A DNA stretch of 50,858 nucleotides, taken from the NCBI GenBank assembly GCA_045643465.1, contig JAZUKV010000004.1, positions 1-50,858 of the forward strand, given 5' to 3'. Shown here piece by piece: positions 25,767-33,728 of the stretch. Below the pieces are notes generated by a model. The model searched no databases, had not been told where the DNA came from, and saw nothing but the letters and a program-made list of their open reading frames with translations. Position 1 is the stretch's first letter; every line of letters begins with the position of its first letter. Source of the stretch: CAG-492 sp045643465. Its GTDB lineage: Bacteria > Bacillota > Clostridia > TANB77 > CAG-508. The translations under genes and the position numbers were made by a program.

Positions 25767-26321
25767 ATGAAAGTTCAAGGTTTAAATTCTTCATCTAGAA
25801 AAACTAAAAAATTAATTCAAAACACTTTTCTAGAATTATTAAATGAAAAAAAGGAGTTAAATAAAATATCTGTTACAGAGCTTGTAAAAAGAGCAGAAAT
25901 TACAAGAAGCACATTTTATACTCATTATGAAAGCATTTATGAAGTTGCACAAGAATATGAAGATCAAGCTATTGAATTACTACATTTTAATGATGATGAC
26001 TTAAATTCCATTGAAGAAATAGAAAATTATTTTGATGACATTATTCGTTATTTAAAAGAAAATGAAGAAACTTATAAAATGCTACTTTCAGCAAATGAAA
26101 CTTTTTATTTTTTGCAAAAGCTTCAAAAAAAAGCTTATCAAAAATTAACTTTTTCATTGAAAAAAGTTATTAAAACTAACTCATATTTAGAGCTAGACAT
26201 TTCATTTTTTATGGATGGCATTCTATCAGAATTATTAAAATACTTTAGAAATCAAAGTGATTACACTTTAGATGAATTATCCTATAATATGAAAAAATGG
26301 TTTAAAAAAATTATAATTTAA
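25767..26321 (+). CDS. TetR/AcrR-family transcriptional regulator
   Basis: 184 residues. N-terminal HTH: SRKTKKLIQNTFLELLNEKK ... ISVTELVKRAEITRSTFYTHYESIYEV (residues about 10-60), with the characteristic TRSTFYTHY. The C-terminal half is helical (TetR_C-like, KMLLSANETFYFLQKLQKKA ... FFMDGILSELLKYF). It is divergent from the MMPL gene with a palindrome in between, so a local repressor of efflux is likely. RBS AAAAGGAG. Confidence 0.9.
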   Translation: MKVQGLNSSSRKTKKLIQNTFLELLNEKKELNKISVTELVKRAEITRSTFYTHYESIYEVAQEYEDQAIELLHFNDDDLNSIEEIENYFDDIIRYLKENEETYKMLLSANETFYFLQKLQKKAYQKLTFSLKKVIKTNSYLELDISFFMDGILSELLKYFRNQSDYTLDELSYNMKKWFKKIII

Positions 26322-26325
26322 AATA

Positions 26326-26370
26326 AAAACACTATATGCTCTTTATCCCAAAAGCATATAGTGTTTTTTT
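26326..26370. terminator. Bidirectional terminator, tetR / pilus operon
   Basis: AAAACACTATATGCT (26326-26340) pairs with AGCATATAGTGTTTT (26353-26367), flanked by A/T runs. Confidence 0.85.
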
Positions 26371-28210
26371 ATATTTTTTTGTTTAACTTATTTACTGCTA
26401 TAACCATAATTAATACCATACCTATAAATATCAATATAACTCCTACATTTGAATTTATTCCTGTCTCAGGTGCAGACTCTTTTGTATAAGTATACGTAAT
26501 TATACCTTCTGCATCTTTTACATCAATTGTACCACTTGCAGATTTATTAGCAATATTAATAGTAGGATTCGTTGTGTTTCCTTCAGGCATGCTATAATTA
26601 ATTGTCCAACTTCCTCCTGACAAAGAATCCATATTAATTATTGTATATTCTGAATCTTTATCTATTTCAAAAGATTTATCACTTCCATCTGTTAATTCAA
26701 AATCTTCAGTCATTGATTCTCCATCTTTTACATAGCTAATTCTATAACTATGTACTATCGCATTATCTACAAGATTTCCTTTATCTTCATGCTTAATTGT
26801 TATTGTTGAATATTCATCTCCAGATGGTGTTGGTGGAATTGACCCTTCTCCAAATATTGCATGTCCATTTCCATCTGATTGCCCTACTGCTCCTGTAACA
26901 TCTGAATGGAAATATTGTAAACCTGCTATATCATTATCTGCGTTAGCAAATATAACTGTTTTTGTATGATCCGTTGGTTCCAGTCTTTCACCTGTTTGAT
27001 CAATTATGTGCTGATTTATAGCTGTTACTCCTACATTTGTAGCACTAGTTACATCATCTGTAATATATACTGTTGAATGTTTATCTAAGCATAAATTCGC
27101 CTGTTTTCCTGTACTTGTAACAGTATAGCCTGAAACAGTACATCCTGCATAGTTATTATTTATTGTTAAATCTGTACCTATGTTAATATTCGATATATTA
27201 CTACTATATACATTTTCTGTATATTGTAATATTCCTGCAGCAGTTCCTGTTGAATAATTATTAGATATATTTATTGTAGATCCATTTTCTGAAGGTAAAA
27301 AGTCTAATACACCTTTTTGCATATTAATTGCTCCTCCACCTTCTTCTGCATTTAACGCTATACAATTAGTTATTGTAATTCCTTTGCATGTAAAATTTCC
27401 GGCATAACCACAAAATTCTATTGCTGGTGAATTACCTACAACACCTTGTTTACCTGGTTGAGTACCTGTTGAATAACATTGGTCTATGGTTAATCCATCA
27501 GATTCTATTGCTCCATTGTTTACATAGATTGCTCCTCCACTTGCTGCACAACAATTTCTTATAACTGATCCTGGTTCACAAACTAATGTACCAGTCTTAC
27601 AAGATATTCCTCCTCCTGAATTTTCTGTATCTGTACTAGTTGAACAATTATTTTGTATGATGCAACCATTTCCTAACTCAACTCGTAAAGTATTAGCTCC
27701 TTCCATTTTTATTATAGCTTGAGTTGCTTCTATTCCTGTATGATTTTCTTCCCAACCACCATCTAAAATAATATTTTCAAATCTATAATCTCCTTGTTGT
27801 CCTTGAAATTTAAATAAATTTTTATCTGCTATTCCGGCTCCTCTTTTCATAACAGCTTTAGTTCCACTTAAAGACTTATATGGATCTGCATCTCCCCTAG
27901 ATATAGCTGTTGTAATAGTTAAACTTGTTATATAAAAATCATTCCATCCCAATGCATTTACAACAACTTCTGGTTGTAAAACTTCCAAAACAGGATTTGT
28001 TACATTCCCATACAAATATTGTAAATTCTCTACTTCAGCAAAACTTTCAAAATAATAGTTTCCAATTCTAAACTGATAATTTGAACTATTTGTAATATTG
28101 CTTACATTACTAAATTCAGCATATGCTTTTGAACTTGAGGAAAATGCAATCATTCCCAGAAAAACTATTATAGCTATTATAATAAATTTAAGTATTATTT
28201 TTTTCATCAT
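26369..28210 (-). CDS. Beta-helix surface protein with PETG sorting signal (pilus operon)
   Basis: 613 residues: signal peptide (IILKFIIIAIIVFLGMIAFS, then SSSKAYAEF), a right-handed beta-helix-like region (residues about 90-420) with recurring NC/CxI turns such as IIQNNCSTST, VIRNCCAASGGAIYVNNGAI, ITNCIALNAEEGGGAINMQK, a Pro/Ser linker (GSIPPTPSGDEYS), an Ig/prealbumin-like domain, and the C-terminal signal APETG, hydrophobic helix, KLNKKI. Cell-wall anchored by the adjacent sortase; probably the pilus tip or basal adhesin. Many Cys are unusual for a surface protein. Last gene of the operon; two possible adjacent ATGs (28210, 28207). Confidence 0.8.
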   Translation of the reverse strand: MMKKIILKFIIIAIIVFLGMIAFSSSSKAYAEFSNVSNITNSSNYQFRIGNYYFESFAEVENLQYLYGNVTNPVLEVLQPEVVVNALGWNDFYITSLTITTAISRGDADPYKSLSGTKAVMKRGAGIADKNLFKFQGQQGDYRFENIILDGGWEENHTGIEATQAIIKMEGANTLRVELGNGCIIQNNCSTSTDTENSGGGISCKTGTLVCEPGSVIRNCCAASGGAIYVNNGAIESDGLTIDQCYSTGTQPGKQGVVGNSPAIEFCGYAGNFTCKGITITNCIALNAEEGGGAINMQKGVLDFLPSENGSTINISNNYSTGTAAGILQYTENVYSSNISNINIGTDLTINNNYAGCTVSGYTVTSTGKQANLCLDKHSTVYITDDVTSATNVGVTAINQHIIDQTGERLEPTDHTKTVIFANADNDIAGLQYFHSDVTGAVGQSDGNGHAIFGEGSIPPTPSGDEYSTITIKHEDKGNLVDNAIVHSYRISYVKDGESMTEDFELTDGSDKSFEIDKDSEYTIINMDSLSGGSWTINYSMPEGNTTNPTINIANKSASGTIDVKDAEGIITYTYTKESAPETGINSNVGVILIFIGMVLIMVIAVNKLNKKI

Positions 28211-28230
28211 TTTCCTCCTTTCTCAAATTT

Positions 28231-29190
28231 TTAATGCTTACTTGGTCTAATTTTATCCTGTATCTTTCTATTTTTTCTTTCTATTGAAATTAATAATATT
28301 ATTAATATAATAATCAATATAATAATTATTATAAGCATTGTTAATTTTACATTTATAATAACCTTTTCATTATTTCGACCATCATCTTTAATTTTAGATT
28401 TATTATCTTTATGTTCATTTAACTTATTATCAATATTTTTAGTAATAACATTATTCTCTTGAACTTTTGTCATTGTAGTAACTAGAACAGATCTAACATT
28501 GATATCTGATACATCGCATGTTGATAACATTAAAATTTTTTTTTCATTAATATCAATATCATTTTTCAAAATAGCATTATTTAAATAATATTCTAATAAT
28601 TCTTTATTATAATTATTATTAGAAAATGATAAATTATACACGGAATCTTCAAAAGCACTTACTTTTAAATAACATAAAACATTTAATTCATATACACTAT
28701 CTGAAGTATATAATCTACCTGTATTATGTGATTTAAAAAAATCATAATCTGCAAATCTTTTAACATCTGCAAACATTTGATTAGACTTCATATTATGACC
28801 ATATATAACTGAATAGTCATCATCAAACAAATCGCTATTTCTATAATCTAAAAATATACTTCCCGCTGTAGAGTACTCTTTTAAACAATTTTTATCTATA
28901 TATTCTGAATTATCTTTTCCTTGTACCACAACATAATCTATATTTGTATCATCAATTTTTATCCAACCACAAATATCTTCATTTTGCTCTTTTAATTTTT
29001 CTAACGAAAAATTTCCATTATCAGTTGGTTTATACTTACTAATACTATTTGGCAAATTAGCATCATCATATACACAATATGCATCATATATTGCATAACC
29101 TCCAAAAGCTAAAGCTATTATTAATATTAGCACAACTAATAAATTTATTAATTTATCTATAAATTTAATTATTATATCTAGAATTTTCAT
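28231..29190 (-). CDS. Class B sortase
   Basis: 319 residues. N-terminal membrane helix (about 16-36), sortase core with ICGWIKIDDTNIDYVVVQG, His122 in VIYGHNMKS, Cys215 in MLSTCD and Arg223 in NVRSVLV. An Asn/Lys-rich tail and an extra C-terminal membrane helix (about 285-306) extend it beyond the usual 230-260 aa. Links the LPXTG-like ends of pilin subunits. Its ATG overlaps the stop of the upstream minor pilin by 4 bases, so they are translationally coupled. Confidence 0.92.
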   Translation of the reverse strand: MKILDIIIKFIDKLINLLVVLILIIALAFGGYAIYDAYCVYDDANLPNSISKYKPTDNGNFSLEKLKEQNEDICGWIKIDDTNIDYVVVQGKDNSEYIDKNCLKEYSTAGSIFLDYRNSDLFDDDYSVIYGHNMKSNQMFADVKRFADYDFFKSHNTGRLYTSDSVYELNVLCYLKVSAFEDSVYNLSFSNNNYNKELLEYYLNNAILKNDIDINEKKILMLSTCDVSDINVRSVLVTTMTKVQENNVITKNIDNKLNEHKDNKSKIKDDGRNNEKVIINVKLTMLIIIIILIIILIILLISIERKNRKIQDKIRPSKH

Positions 29191-30224
29191 ATTTCTAATC
29201 TTTTTGCCTTTATCACATAAATTAAAATTCCTACTACTACTATCAATAGTATAAACGGATATATATTAACAAATATACCTGTTATTGCGACATCAAAGTT
29301 TTTTTCATTTATTATCTCTATATATACATTATCTTCATTTGCAATTCCTTCATATTCTTTGCAAATTTCATCATTCATAGTAGTCTTTACTTTTCTTGAA
29401 TTTAACTGAGTTATTCTATATTTAGTTCCTAACAATATTTGGCTAGTTCCGTCTTCTCCTTCTGATGAAATTCCTATTGTTGCAACTTGCTCATCTTTTA
29501 AGTAAATATATACATAGCTTGAATCTTCAGTAATTTCATATCTATTAACCGTTTTTATTGTTTGTCCATCATAATATACATATTCGTCTTGACCATAAAT
29601 ATTAAATGAATCTCCGATATTGCCATCTAGCCAGATTTTGTATTTGAAATACTCATCTTTATTAGGTATTTTCCCTCGATTGTAATTTTTTATTGATAAA
29701 TATGTTGTTTTTACAATATTATTAAAATTTACTTGATCATCTTTTGTCTCATTATTTATATTGCCAACTTGGTTTAGTACATATGGTTCAAATTTTTCAT
29801 CTTTTTGAAAAACCTGAACATAAATTTCAAATTTTTCATCGCTTATTGGTAATGCCATAGGATTTTCAGAAGCTATTTGCGTTATAAAATATTTGTATAG
29901 TCCTGCTTTGTTATATGCAATCTTATTAAAATCTATATATGCTGTAGCTTCTGCTATGTCATTAGAATTGCTTTTTACATTATTAAATATTACATCTACA
30001 TTAAATGGCTCTTGTTTTTCTTCAGGATTATTACTATCAGGCTGAACATTGCATGTATATACATTATTAATTGAATTTTGAACTTCATTTACTTTAATAT
30101 TTATTGGTACAATATTATTTTCAAAACATAATGAAGATTTTTGTCCAACTCCCAAAAGAAAACCAAAAAAAGCAAAAGATATGCAGATAAAAAATTTATA
30201 ACTTAATTTATAACTTTTCATCAT
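29187..30224 (-). CDS. Minor pilin (Spy0128/DUF7601-type)
   Basis: 345 residues. Signal helix, then a Spy0128/FctA-like domain (ATAYIDFNKIAYNKAGLYKY, where isopeptide bonds form in this family) and a second domain FKYKIWLDGNIGDSFNIYGQ ... YVYIYLKDEQVATIGISSEG like that of the major pilin. C-terminus VAITGIFVNIYPF, hydrophobic helix, KAKRLEI: an atypical sorting signal with TG but no LP. Middle gene of the operon. Confidence 0.75.
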   Translation of the reverse strand: MMKSYKLSYKFFICISFAFFGFLLGVGQKSSLCFENNIVPINIKVNEVQNSINNVYTCNVQPDSNNPEEKQEPFNVDVIFNNVKSNSNDIAEATAYIDFNKIAYNKAGLYKYFITQIASENPMALPISDEKFEIYVQVFQKDEKFEPYVLNQVGNINNETKDDQVNFNNIVKTTYLSIKNYNRGKIPNKDEYFKYKIWLDGNIGDSFNIYGQDEYVYYDGQTIKTVNRYEITEDSSYVYIYLKDEQVATIGISSEGEDGTSQILLGTKYRITQLNSRKVKTTMNDEICKEYEGIANEDNVYIEIINEKNFDVAITGIFVNIYPFILLIVVVGILIYVIKAKRLEI

Positions 30225-30238
30225 AATGCAATTCCTTT

Positions 30239-30805
30239 CTATATGTTTCTAACTTTTAAAATACTAATTACTTTTCCTAAAATTTTATTTTTTTCAATTG
30301 CTCCAAAAATTCTAGAATCCTGTGACTCATCCCTATAGTCTTGTAAAACAAAATAGCTTCCTGGTTTAACCGTATATGGAAATTTAATTTTTGAACCATC
30401 AGGTATAATTGTATTATATATAGGCCTATACGTTTCTTCATGTCCATCTACAAAAACATTTCCGTTTTTATCTATATCCACAACTTGTCCTTCTGTTGCA
30501 ATTATCCTTGAAACATATTTTTTGTTATTTATCTTATATATAACAACATCCTTGATTTGATATTTTCCTTCCATTCGATAAAAAATACTTAGGCTTCCTT
30601 CTGAAATAGTAGGAGACATTGAATTGTCTTTTACTCTATAAAATCCAAAAACAAATGTTGATATTATAATTATAAAAACTGTAATTAAAGCAATTTTTTC
30701 TAATACAGTTATTAAATTCCTTATAACCTTCTTTTTATCTATTTTTCTATTAAATTTGTTAACTTCATCTTTTTTATTATACTTTTTTTCTTTTTTCATA
30801 TTCAT
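30239..30805 (-). CDS. SipA-like signal peptidase I, catalytic Lys replaced
   Basis: 188 residues with one membrane helix (about 38-57), Ser62 in the motif DNSMSPTI, and the domain II-III strand KKYVSRIIATEGQVVDID. In standard type I signal peptidases this strand reads YVKR and the Lys is the general base; here position 99 is Ser. Pilus-associated SipA proteins of streptococci also deviate at the catalytic dyad and act in pilus assembly. Later motif YFVLQDYRDESQDSRIFGAI is intact (GDN/SxDSR box). Lies between the two pilin genes. Confidence 0.8.
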   Translation of the reverse strand: MNMKKEKKYNKKDEVNKFNRKIDKKKVIRNLITVLEKIALITVFIIIISTFVFGFYRVKDNSMSPTISEGSLSIFYRMEGKYQIKDVVIYKINNKKYVSRIIATEGQVVDIDKNGNVFVDGHEETYRPIYNTIIPDGSKIKFPYTVKPGSYFVLQDYRDESQDSRIFGAIEKNKILGKVISILKVRNI

Positions 30806-30918
30806 ACTTTCATTTAAAAATATACATATTTGTTAATTAATTTTACGTTACAATATATTTTATTTCAATATTTGTGTAAAAATGTAATATAATTGTAATA
30901 TGTGTGTAATATTTTATT

Positions 30919-30953
30919 AAAAAGAAACAAGCCTATAAGACTTGTTTCTTTTT
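30919..30953 (-). terminator. Terminator after the major pilin gene
   Basis: AAAAAGAAACAAG / CTTGTTTCTTTTT stem with a T-run. It sits inside the operon, so most transcripts probably end after the major pilin, with partial read-through to the assembly genes. Confidence 0.8.
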
Positions 30954-30977
30954 GATGATTTTTACTATATTTATTAA

Positions 30978-32039
30978 TTATTTTTTTGATATCTTTCTAA
31001 ATATTACTATTAATGCTAATGCAAGTACTACTATTATTGCATATGGTGCAATGCTAAACAATACACCTGTTAATGGCTCTGTTTCTTTATTATTTACAAT
31101 ACTTGTTCCATTTTCTAATGCACTTTGCTTAATTGTTTTTGAAGCTGATGATTTACTATTTGTTGTTGAACCATCTACATAAGTTTTATAATCTGTAGCA
31201 CCTTGCTCAACTATAGAATATGTTGTACCTATTGGTATTTGACATAGCTCTCCATTTTCAATATATCCTATTGTTGCAGTTTGCCCATCTTTTAAATATA
31301 TATAATTATCTTGTCCTACTGTATATGTTGTACTTGTACTTACAGATGCACCTCCATAAGTTACAGTAGCATCTTGACCAGAAATTACATATTTATCACC
31401 AGTTGTTCCATTAATATTAACTTTAAATTTAAAATATTCTTCAGTATCTGCTAAATCACCTGTTACACTTTTTGATACACTCATTTTTGAGAACTTAGAA
31501 TCTGCAGGAAATACAATATCAGCTTTTTCAGTAGTATCATTTACTAATGCTTGTGAAACTAATGTAGCTACTAAATTTCCTGTAGGCTTATTATTTGCAT
31601 CTAACTCATTACGTACAGATACAAGCACTGTATAATAATCTGTTGATGCTGGATAAGTTGTTGAATCTGTTGAACTTACTTCTCTTACTACAAATTTATA
31701 ATCTCCTAATTCTGAAAATGTTGCACCTGAAAAATCTAATGGTGTTGTTTGTGTAGCTATATGTGATGTTGAATTAGGTTCTACTGCATTAAATGCTATA
31801 CTTGCAGTTGTTGGATATCCTGTTACAGTTCCAGGATTATTTGTATCTGCTGTGATTGTATAACCAAATGTATTTGTTACAGGGTTAGTAACATCCTTTA
31901 CATTTCTTGTTATTGTTAATGCATGAGGATCATTCGTATTTGTAATCTCAGCATTAGTTGCTGCTATCATTGGTTTTGAAATAAATAGCATGCTAAATGC
32001 AAAAATAATTATACTCATTGTTTTAATAATCTTTTTCAT
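30978..32039 (-). CDS. Major pilin (Spy0128/FctA plus DUF7601)
   Basis: 353 residues. Signal peptide (MKKIIKTMSIIIFAFSMLFI...AAT), FctA-like domain (PTTASIAFNAVEPNS, FSELGDYKFVVREVSS), DUF7601-like domain (MSVSKSVTGDLADTEEYFKF, KYVISGQDATVTYGG, YIYLKDGQTATIGYI), and the sorting signal EPLTG followed by a hydrophobic helix and FRKISKK. Fewer charged residues and a separate terminator suggest high expression as the pilus shaft. First gene of the operon. Confidence 0.85.
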   Translation of the reverse strand: MKKIIKTMSIIIFAFSMLFISKPMIAATNAEITNTNDPHALTITRNVKDVTNPVTNTFGYTITADTNNPGTVTGYPTTASIAFNAVEPNSTSHIATQTTPLDFSGATFSELGDYKFVVREVSSTDSTTYPASTDYYTVLVSVRNELDANNKPTGNLVATLVSQALVNDTTEKADIVFPADSKFSKMSVSKSVTGDLADTEEYFKFKVNINGTTGDKYVISGQDATVTYGGASVSTSTTYTVGQDNYIYLKDGQTATIGYIENGELCQIPIGTTYSIVEQGATDYKTYVDGSTTNSKSSASKTIKQSALENGTSIVNNKETEPLTGVLFSIAPYAIIVVLALALIVIFRKISKK

Positions 32040-32194
32040 ATGTTTTTCTCCTTTTATTTTAATTTATATTATTTTATCTTACACAATAATATTGTTCAAT
32101 ATAAAAATTAAAATGTATTTTATTTGTAATATTTTTGTAATATTTTCGTAATAATATTATTTACTAAATTTAAAATTATATTCAAAAAAATAAT

Positions 32195-32222
32195 GAAACC
32201 CATCAGTTAACTGATGGGTTTC
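32195..32222 (-). terminator. Perfect 28-bp palindrome terminator of the 49-aa cassette
   Basis: GAAACCCATCAGTT/AACTGATGGGTTTC followed on the minus strand by CATTATTTTTTTG. Confidence 0.85.
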
Positions 32223-32229
32223 ACATAAA

Positions 32230-32379
32230 TTATTTGCTGCTTGGTCTCTCGACCGGTCTCGGAAATAGCAGGGCTTTAAATACCCCTGTTACTCCAAGGA
32301 CTCTGATCCAATCCAACAGAGTCAGTTCTGTGTAGTGTCGAAAATTATTTCCCTTGACACTTTTGTAATTTCTAAACAA
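32230..32379 (-). CDS. Small basic protein (49 aa), TTG start, orphan cassette
   Basis: A TTG codon with GAGGAGGG 7 bases upstream opens a 49-codon frame: FRNYKSVKGNNFRHYTELTL, LDWIRVLGVTGVFKALLFP, RPVERPSSK, then TAA. Basic, with one amphipathic or short hydrophobic helix. It is framed by a perfect promoter (32413-32441) and a perfect terminator, and GC is higher than in the pilus operon next door. Family not recognised. The same stretch could instead be a structured RNA, but the strong RBS favours translation. Confidence 0.5.
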   Translation of the reverse strand: MFRNYKSVKGNNFRHYTELTLLDWIRVLGVTGVFKALLFPRPVERPSSK

Positions 32380-32412
32380 GGAACAACCCTCCTCAATAAT
32401 TAATACATACTT

Positions 32413-32441
32413 ATTATAATTCTTTTTGGAGTTTTTGTCAA
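32413..32441 (-). promoter_or_regulatory. Consensus promoter of the 49-aa cassette
   Basis: TTGACA (32436-32441), 17-base spacer, TATAAT (32413-32418). Confidence 0.85.
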
Positions 32442-32492
32442 CATAATCATTTTGTTCCGGATGTTTGAGAAACTTTTCTTAGCATACGAAAA

Positions 32493-32517
32493 GGGCAGAC
32501 GTATAAAACGTCCACCC
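32493..32517 (-). terminator. Terminator of the 225-aa cassette
   Basis: GGGTGGACG / CGTCTGCCC hairpin then TTTTCG on the minus strand. Confidence 0.65.
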
Positions 32518-32540
32518 CCTCGATCAGAGATTGGCTACCC

Positions 32541-33218
32541 TTAGATACAAACGATTGAGTCGCCGGGCTGAACCTGCGGATACAGGTCCATGAATTCTGA
32601 CACCTTACTGATGATTACTGGACTTTCATCATGCTCAACATTGAGTTTTCTCGTTGTTTTGCAATAATCATCCCAGTATTTACGGGTGTTACCACCCACA
32701 TTCAGAATGTCGTAAATCGCAGAGAGCGGTCCGATAAAACAGAATGTCTTACTATCTATACGATTGGCATCGTATAAAAAGTCAAACAATACATGTTCAT
32801 CGTATTCTGAGTCCGCTGGGGACCCTGCCGCTTCGATTTCAAGGTTCGATTTGGCAATCAAAGACTTGATTAAGTCCTGATCGTTAATATCTACACCTTT
32901 GAAACGGTATCTCAGAGCCATGTCAATTTCGCCGGTTTTAAAAAACCTCTGCTGTATTTGCTTTAACCAACGCATTAACGAAACATAAGTTTCTCTGCGA
33001 TAGGCTACAGCTTGATCAAACGCTTTCTGTAACTGCTCCTCCGATAACTTTTCTATGCCGCCGATAGAAATCTTTTTTTCCCGTATAGACAAGCCCTTTA
33101 GCATGTTTGCAGGTGATTCCAGCATTTTTGCAAGTTCGTAGGCATATCGATTGCTGTATGGAATTGGACCCATTCGTTTTAGAGTAAGCCATTTTTCTAC
33201 AAAAGTTAACCGTGACAT
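32541..33218 (-). CDS. Orphan cassette protein A (225 aa), unknown family
   Basis: Soluble, no signal or membrane segment. Helical N-terminus (MSRLTFVEKWLTLKRMGPIP), central block VAYRRETYVSLMRWLKQIQQ then RFFKTGEIDMALRYRFKGVDI, and a C-terminal part ending VSEFMDLYPQVQPGDSIVCI. The central block (a Tyr/Arg helix, FFxTGxI, F-x-G-x-x-I-x-D, long helix) recurs in the 208-aa protein at 33729-34355, so the two are probably diverged paralogs. GC and codon use are clearly higher than in the flanking pilus and LRR genes. RBS AAAGGA, 8 bases. Own promoter with a 180-base leader, own terminator. No function can be assigned. Confidence 0.7.
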   Translation of the reverse strand: MSRLTFVEKWLTLKRMGPIPYSNRYAYELAKMLESPANMLKGLSIREKKISIGGIEKLSEEQLQKAFDQAVAYRRETYVSLMRWLKQIQQRFFKTGEIDMALRYRFKGVDINDQDLIKSLIAKSNLEIEAAGSPADSEYDEHVLFDFLYDANRIDSKTFCFIGPLSAIYDILNVGGNTRKYWDDYCKTTRKLNVEHDESPVIISKVSEFMDLYPQVQPGDSIVCI

Positions 33219-33254
33219 TGGAATAAAATCCTTTCTTGATTTTGTTGGATTTTT

Positions 33255-33340
33255 TCCTAATCTGACCCCACAAAATTTAATGGATCATGAAGAAACAACG
33301 TGATATGTCATTTTCCATAATCTGACCACCCACAAATTTT
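33255..33340 (-). repeat. Duplicated leader motif upstream of cassette protein A
   Basis: On the minus strand AAAATTTGTGGGTGGTCAGA (near 33340) and AAATTTTGTGGGGTCAGATT (near 33280) are near-identical copies followed by ATTATGGAAAA / AGGAAAAA, both inside the untranslated leader between the promoter and the ATG. Could be a protein or RNA binding site. Confidence 0.5.
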
Positions 33341-33403
33341 GCGAATAGGCAGGTTGATTAACCTTTTCGTAGTTTCGTGGAAAACTACGTTTCCAACAGA
33401 ACA

Positions 33404-33432
33404 ATTATAACATGTATATTTTTTTATGTCAA
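33404..33432 (-). promoter_or_regulatory. Consensus promoter of cassette protein A
   Basis: TTGACA (33427-33432), 17-base spacer, TATAAT (33404-33409). A GTAGTTTTCCACGAAACTAC hairpin begins about 15 bases into the transcript. Confidence 0.85.
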
Positions 33433-33457
33433 TTTATTTTAATAATATATACAAAAA

Positions 33458-33477
33458 ACAGGTGATTACTCACCTGT
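33458..33477 (-). terminator. Terminator overlapping the stop of the 53-aa gene
   Basis: ACAGGTGA/TCACCTGT stem followed by TTTTTTG on the minus strand; the stop codon TAA is in the loop. Confidence 0.8.
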
Positions 33478-33627
33478 TCTTGTTGCCAAAACAATTATAA
33501 TTGATTCGGCAAGCCACTTTGTAAATTTCAGTGGCTTCTTGCCGCTCATCTTCCAGAAATCAGAAAATGTACAATCTAAAGCACATTTGTACTCTGGTTC
33601 CCGTCTCTTGGCATCTATTTTCTTCAT
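33466..33627 (-). CDS. Small basic protein (53 aa), orphan cassette
   Basis: ATG at 33627 with the strong RBS AGGAGG 9 bases upstream. Sequence MKKIDAKRREPEYKCALDCT, FSDFWKMSGKKPLKFTKWLA, ESIIIVLATRTGE. Basic N-terminus, two Cys, Trp-containing middle and a hydrophobic C-terminal stretch (AESIIIVLAT) too short to be a clear membrane helix. Family unknown. Own perfect promoter (33660-33688) and terminator; sits between the two paralogous larger cassettes. Confidence 0.6.
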   Translation of the reverse strand: MKKIDAKRREPEYKCALDCTFSDFWKMSGKKPLKFTKWLAESIIIVLATRTGE

Positions 33628-33659
33628 TCTTTCAGACCTCCTCTGAATAGATTATCATT

Positions 33660-33688
33660 ATTATAACATTTTATGTATGATTTGTCAA
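33660..33688 (-). promoter_or_regulatory. Consensus promoter of the 53-aa gene
   Basis: TTGACA (33683-33688), 17-base spacer, TATAAT (33660-33665). Confidence 0.85.
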
Positions 33689-33695
33689 TACAAAA

Positions 33696-33719
33696 ACAGA
33701 GCAGGCTTGCCTGCTCTGT
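33696..33719 (-). terminator. Terminator of cassette protein B
   Basis: Perfect 11-base arms ACAGAGCAGGC / GCCTGCTCTGT with a two-base loop, followed by TTTTTG on the minus strand. Confidence 0.85.
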
Positions 33720-33728
33720 CTTTGTTAC

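Noticed and set aside
32195..32410. Riboswitch or T-box in the 32.2-32.4 kb gap
   Set aside because: No GGUACCGCG or other conserved core; a promoter, RBS, open frame and terminator explain it better.
33016..33273. 85-aa minus-strand frame overlapping cassette protein A
   Set aside because: Runs across the RBS and start of the better-supported 225-aa gene in another frame; lacks its own RBS.
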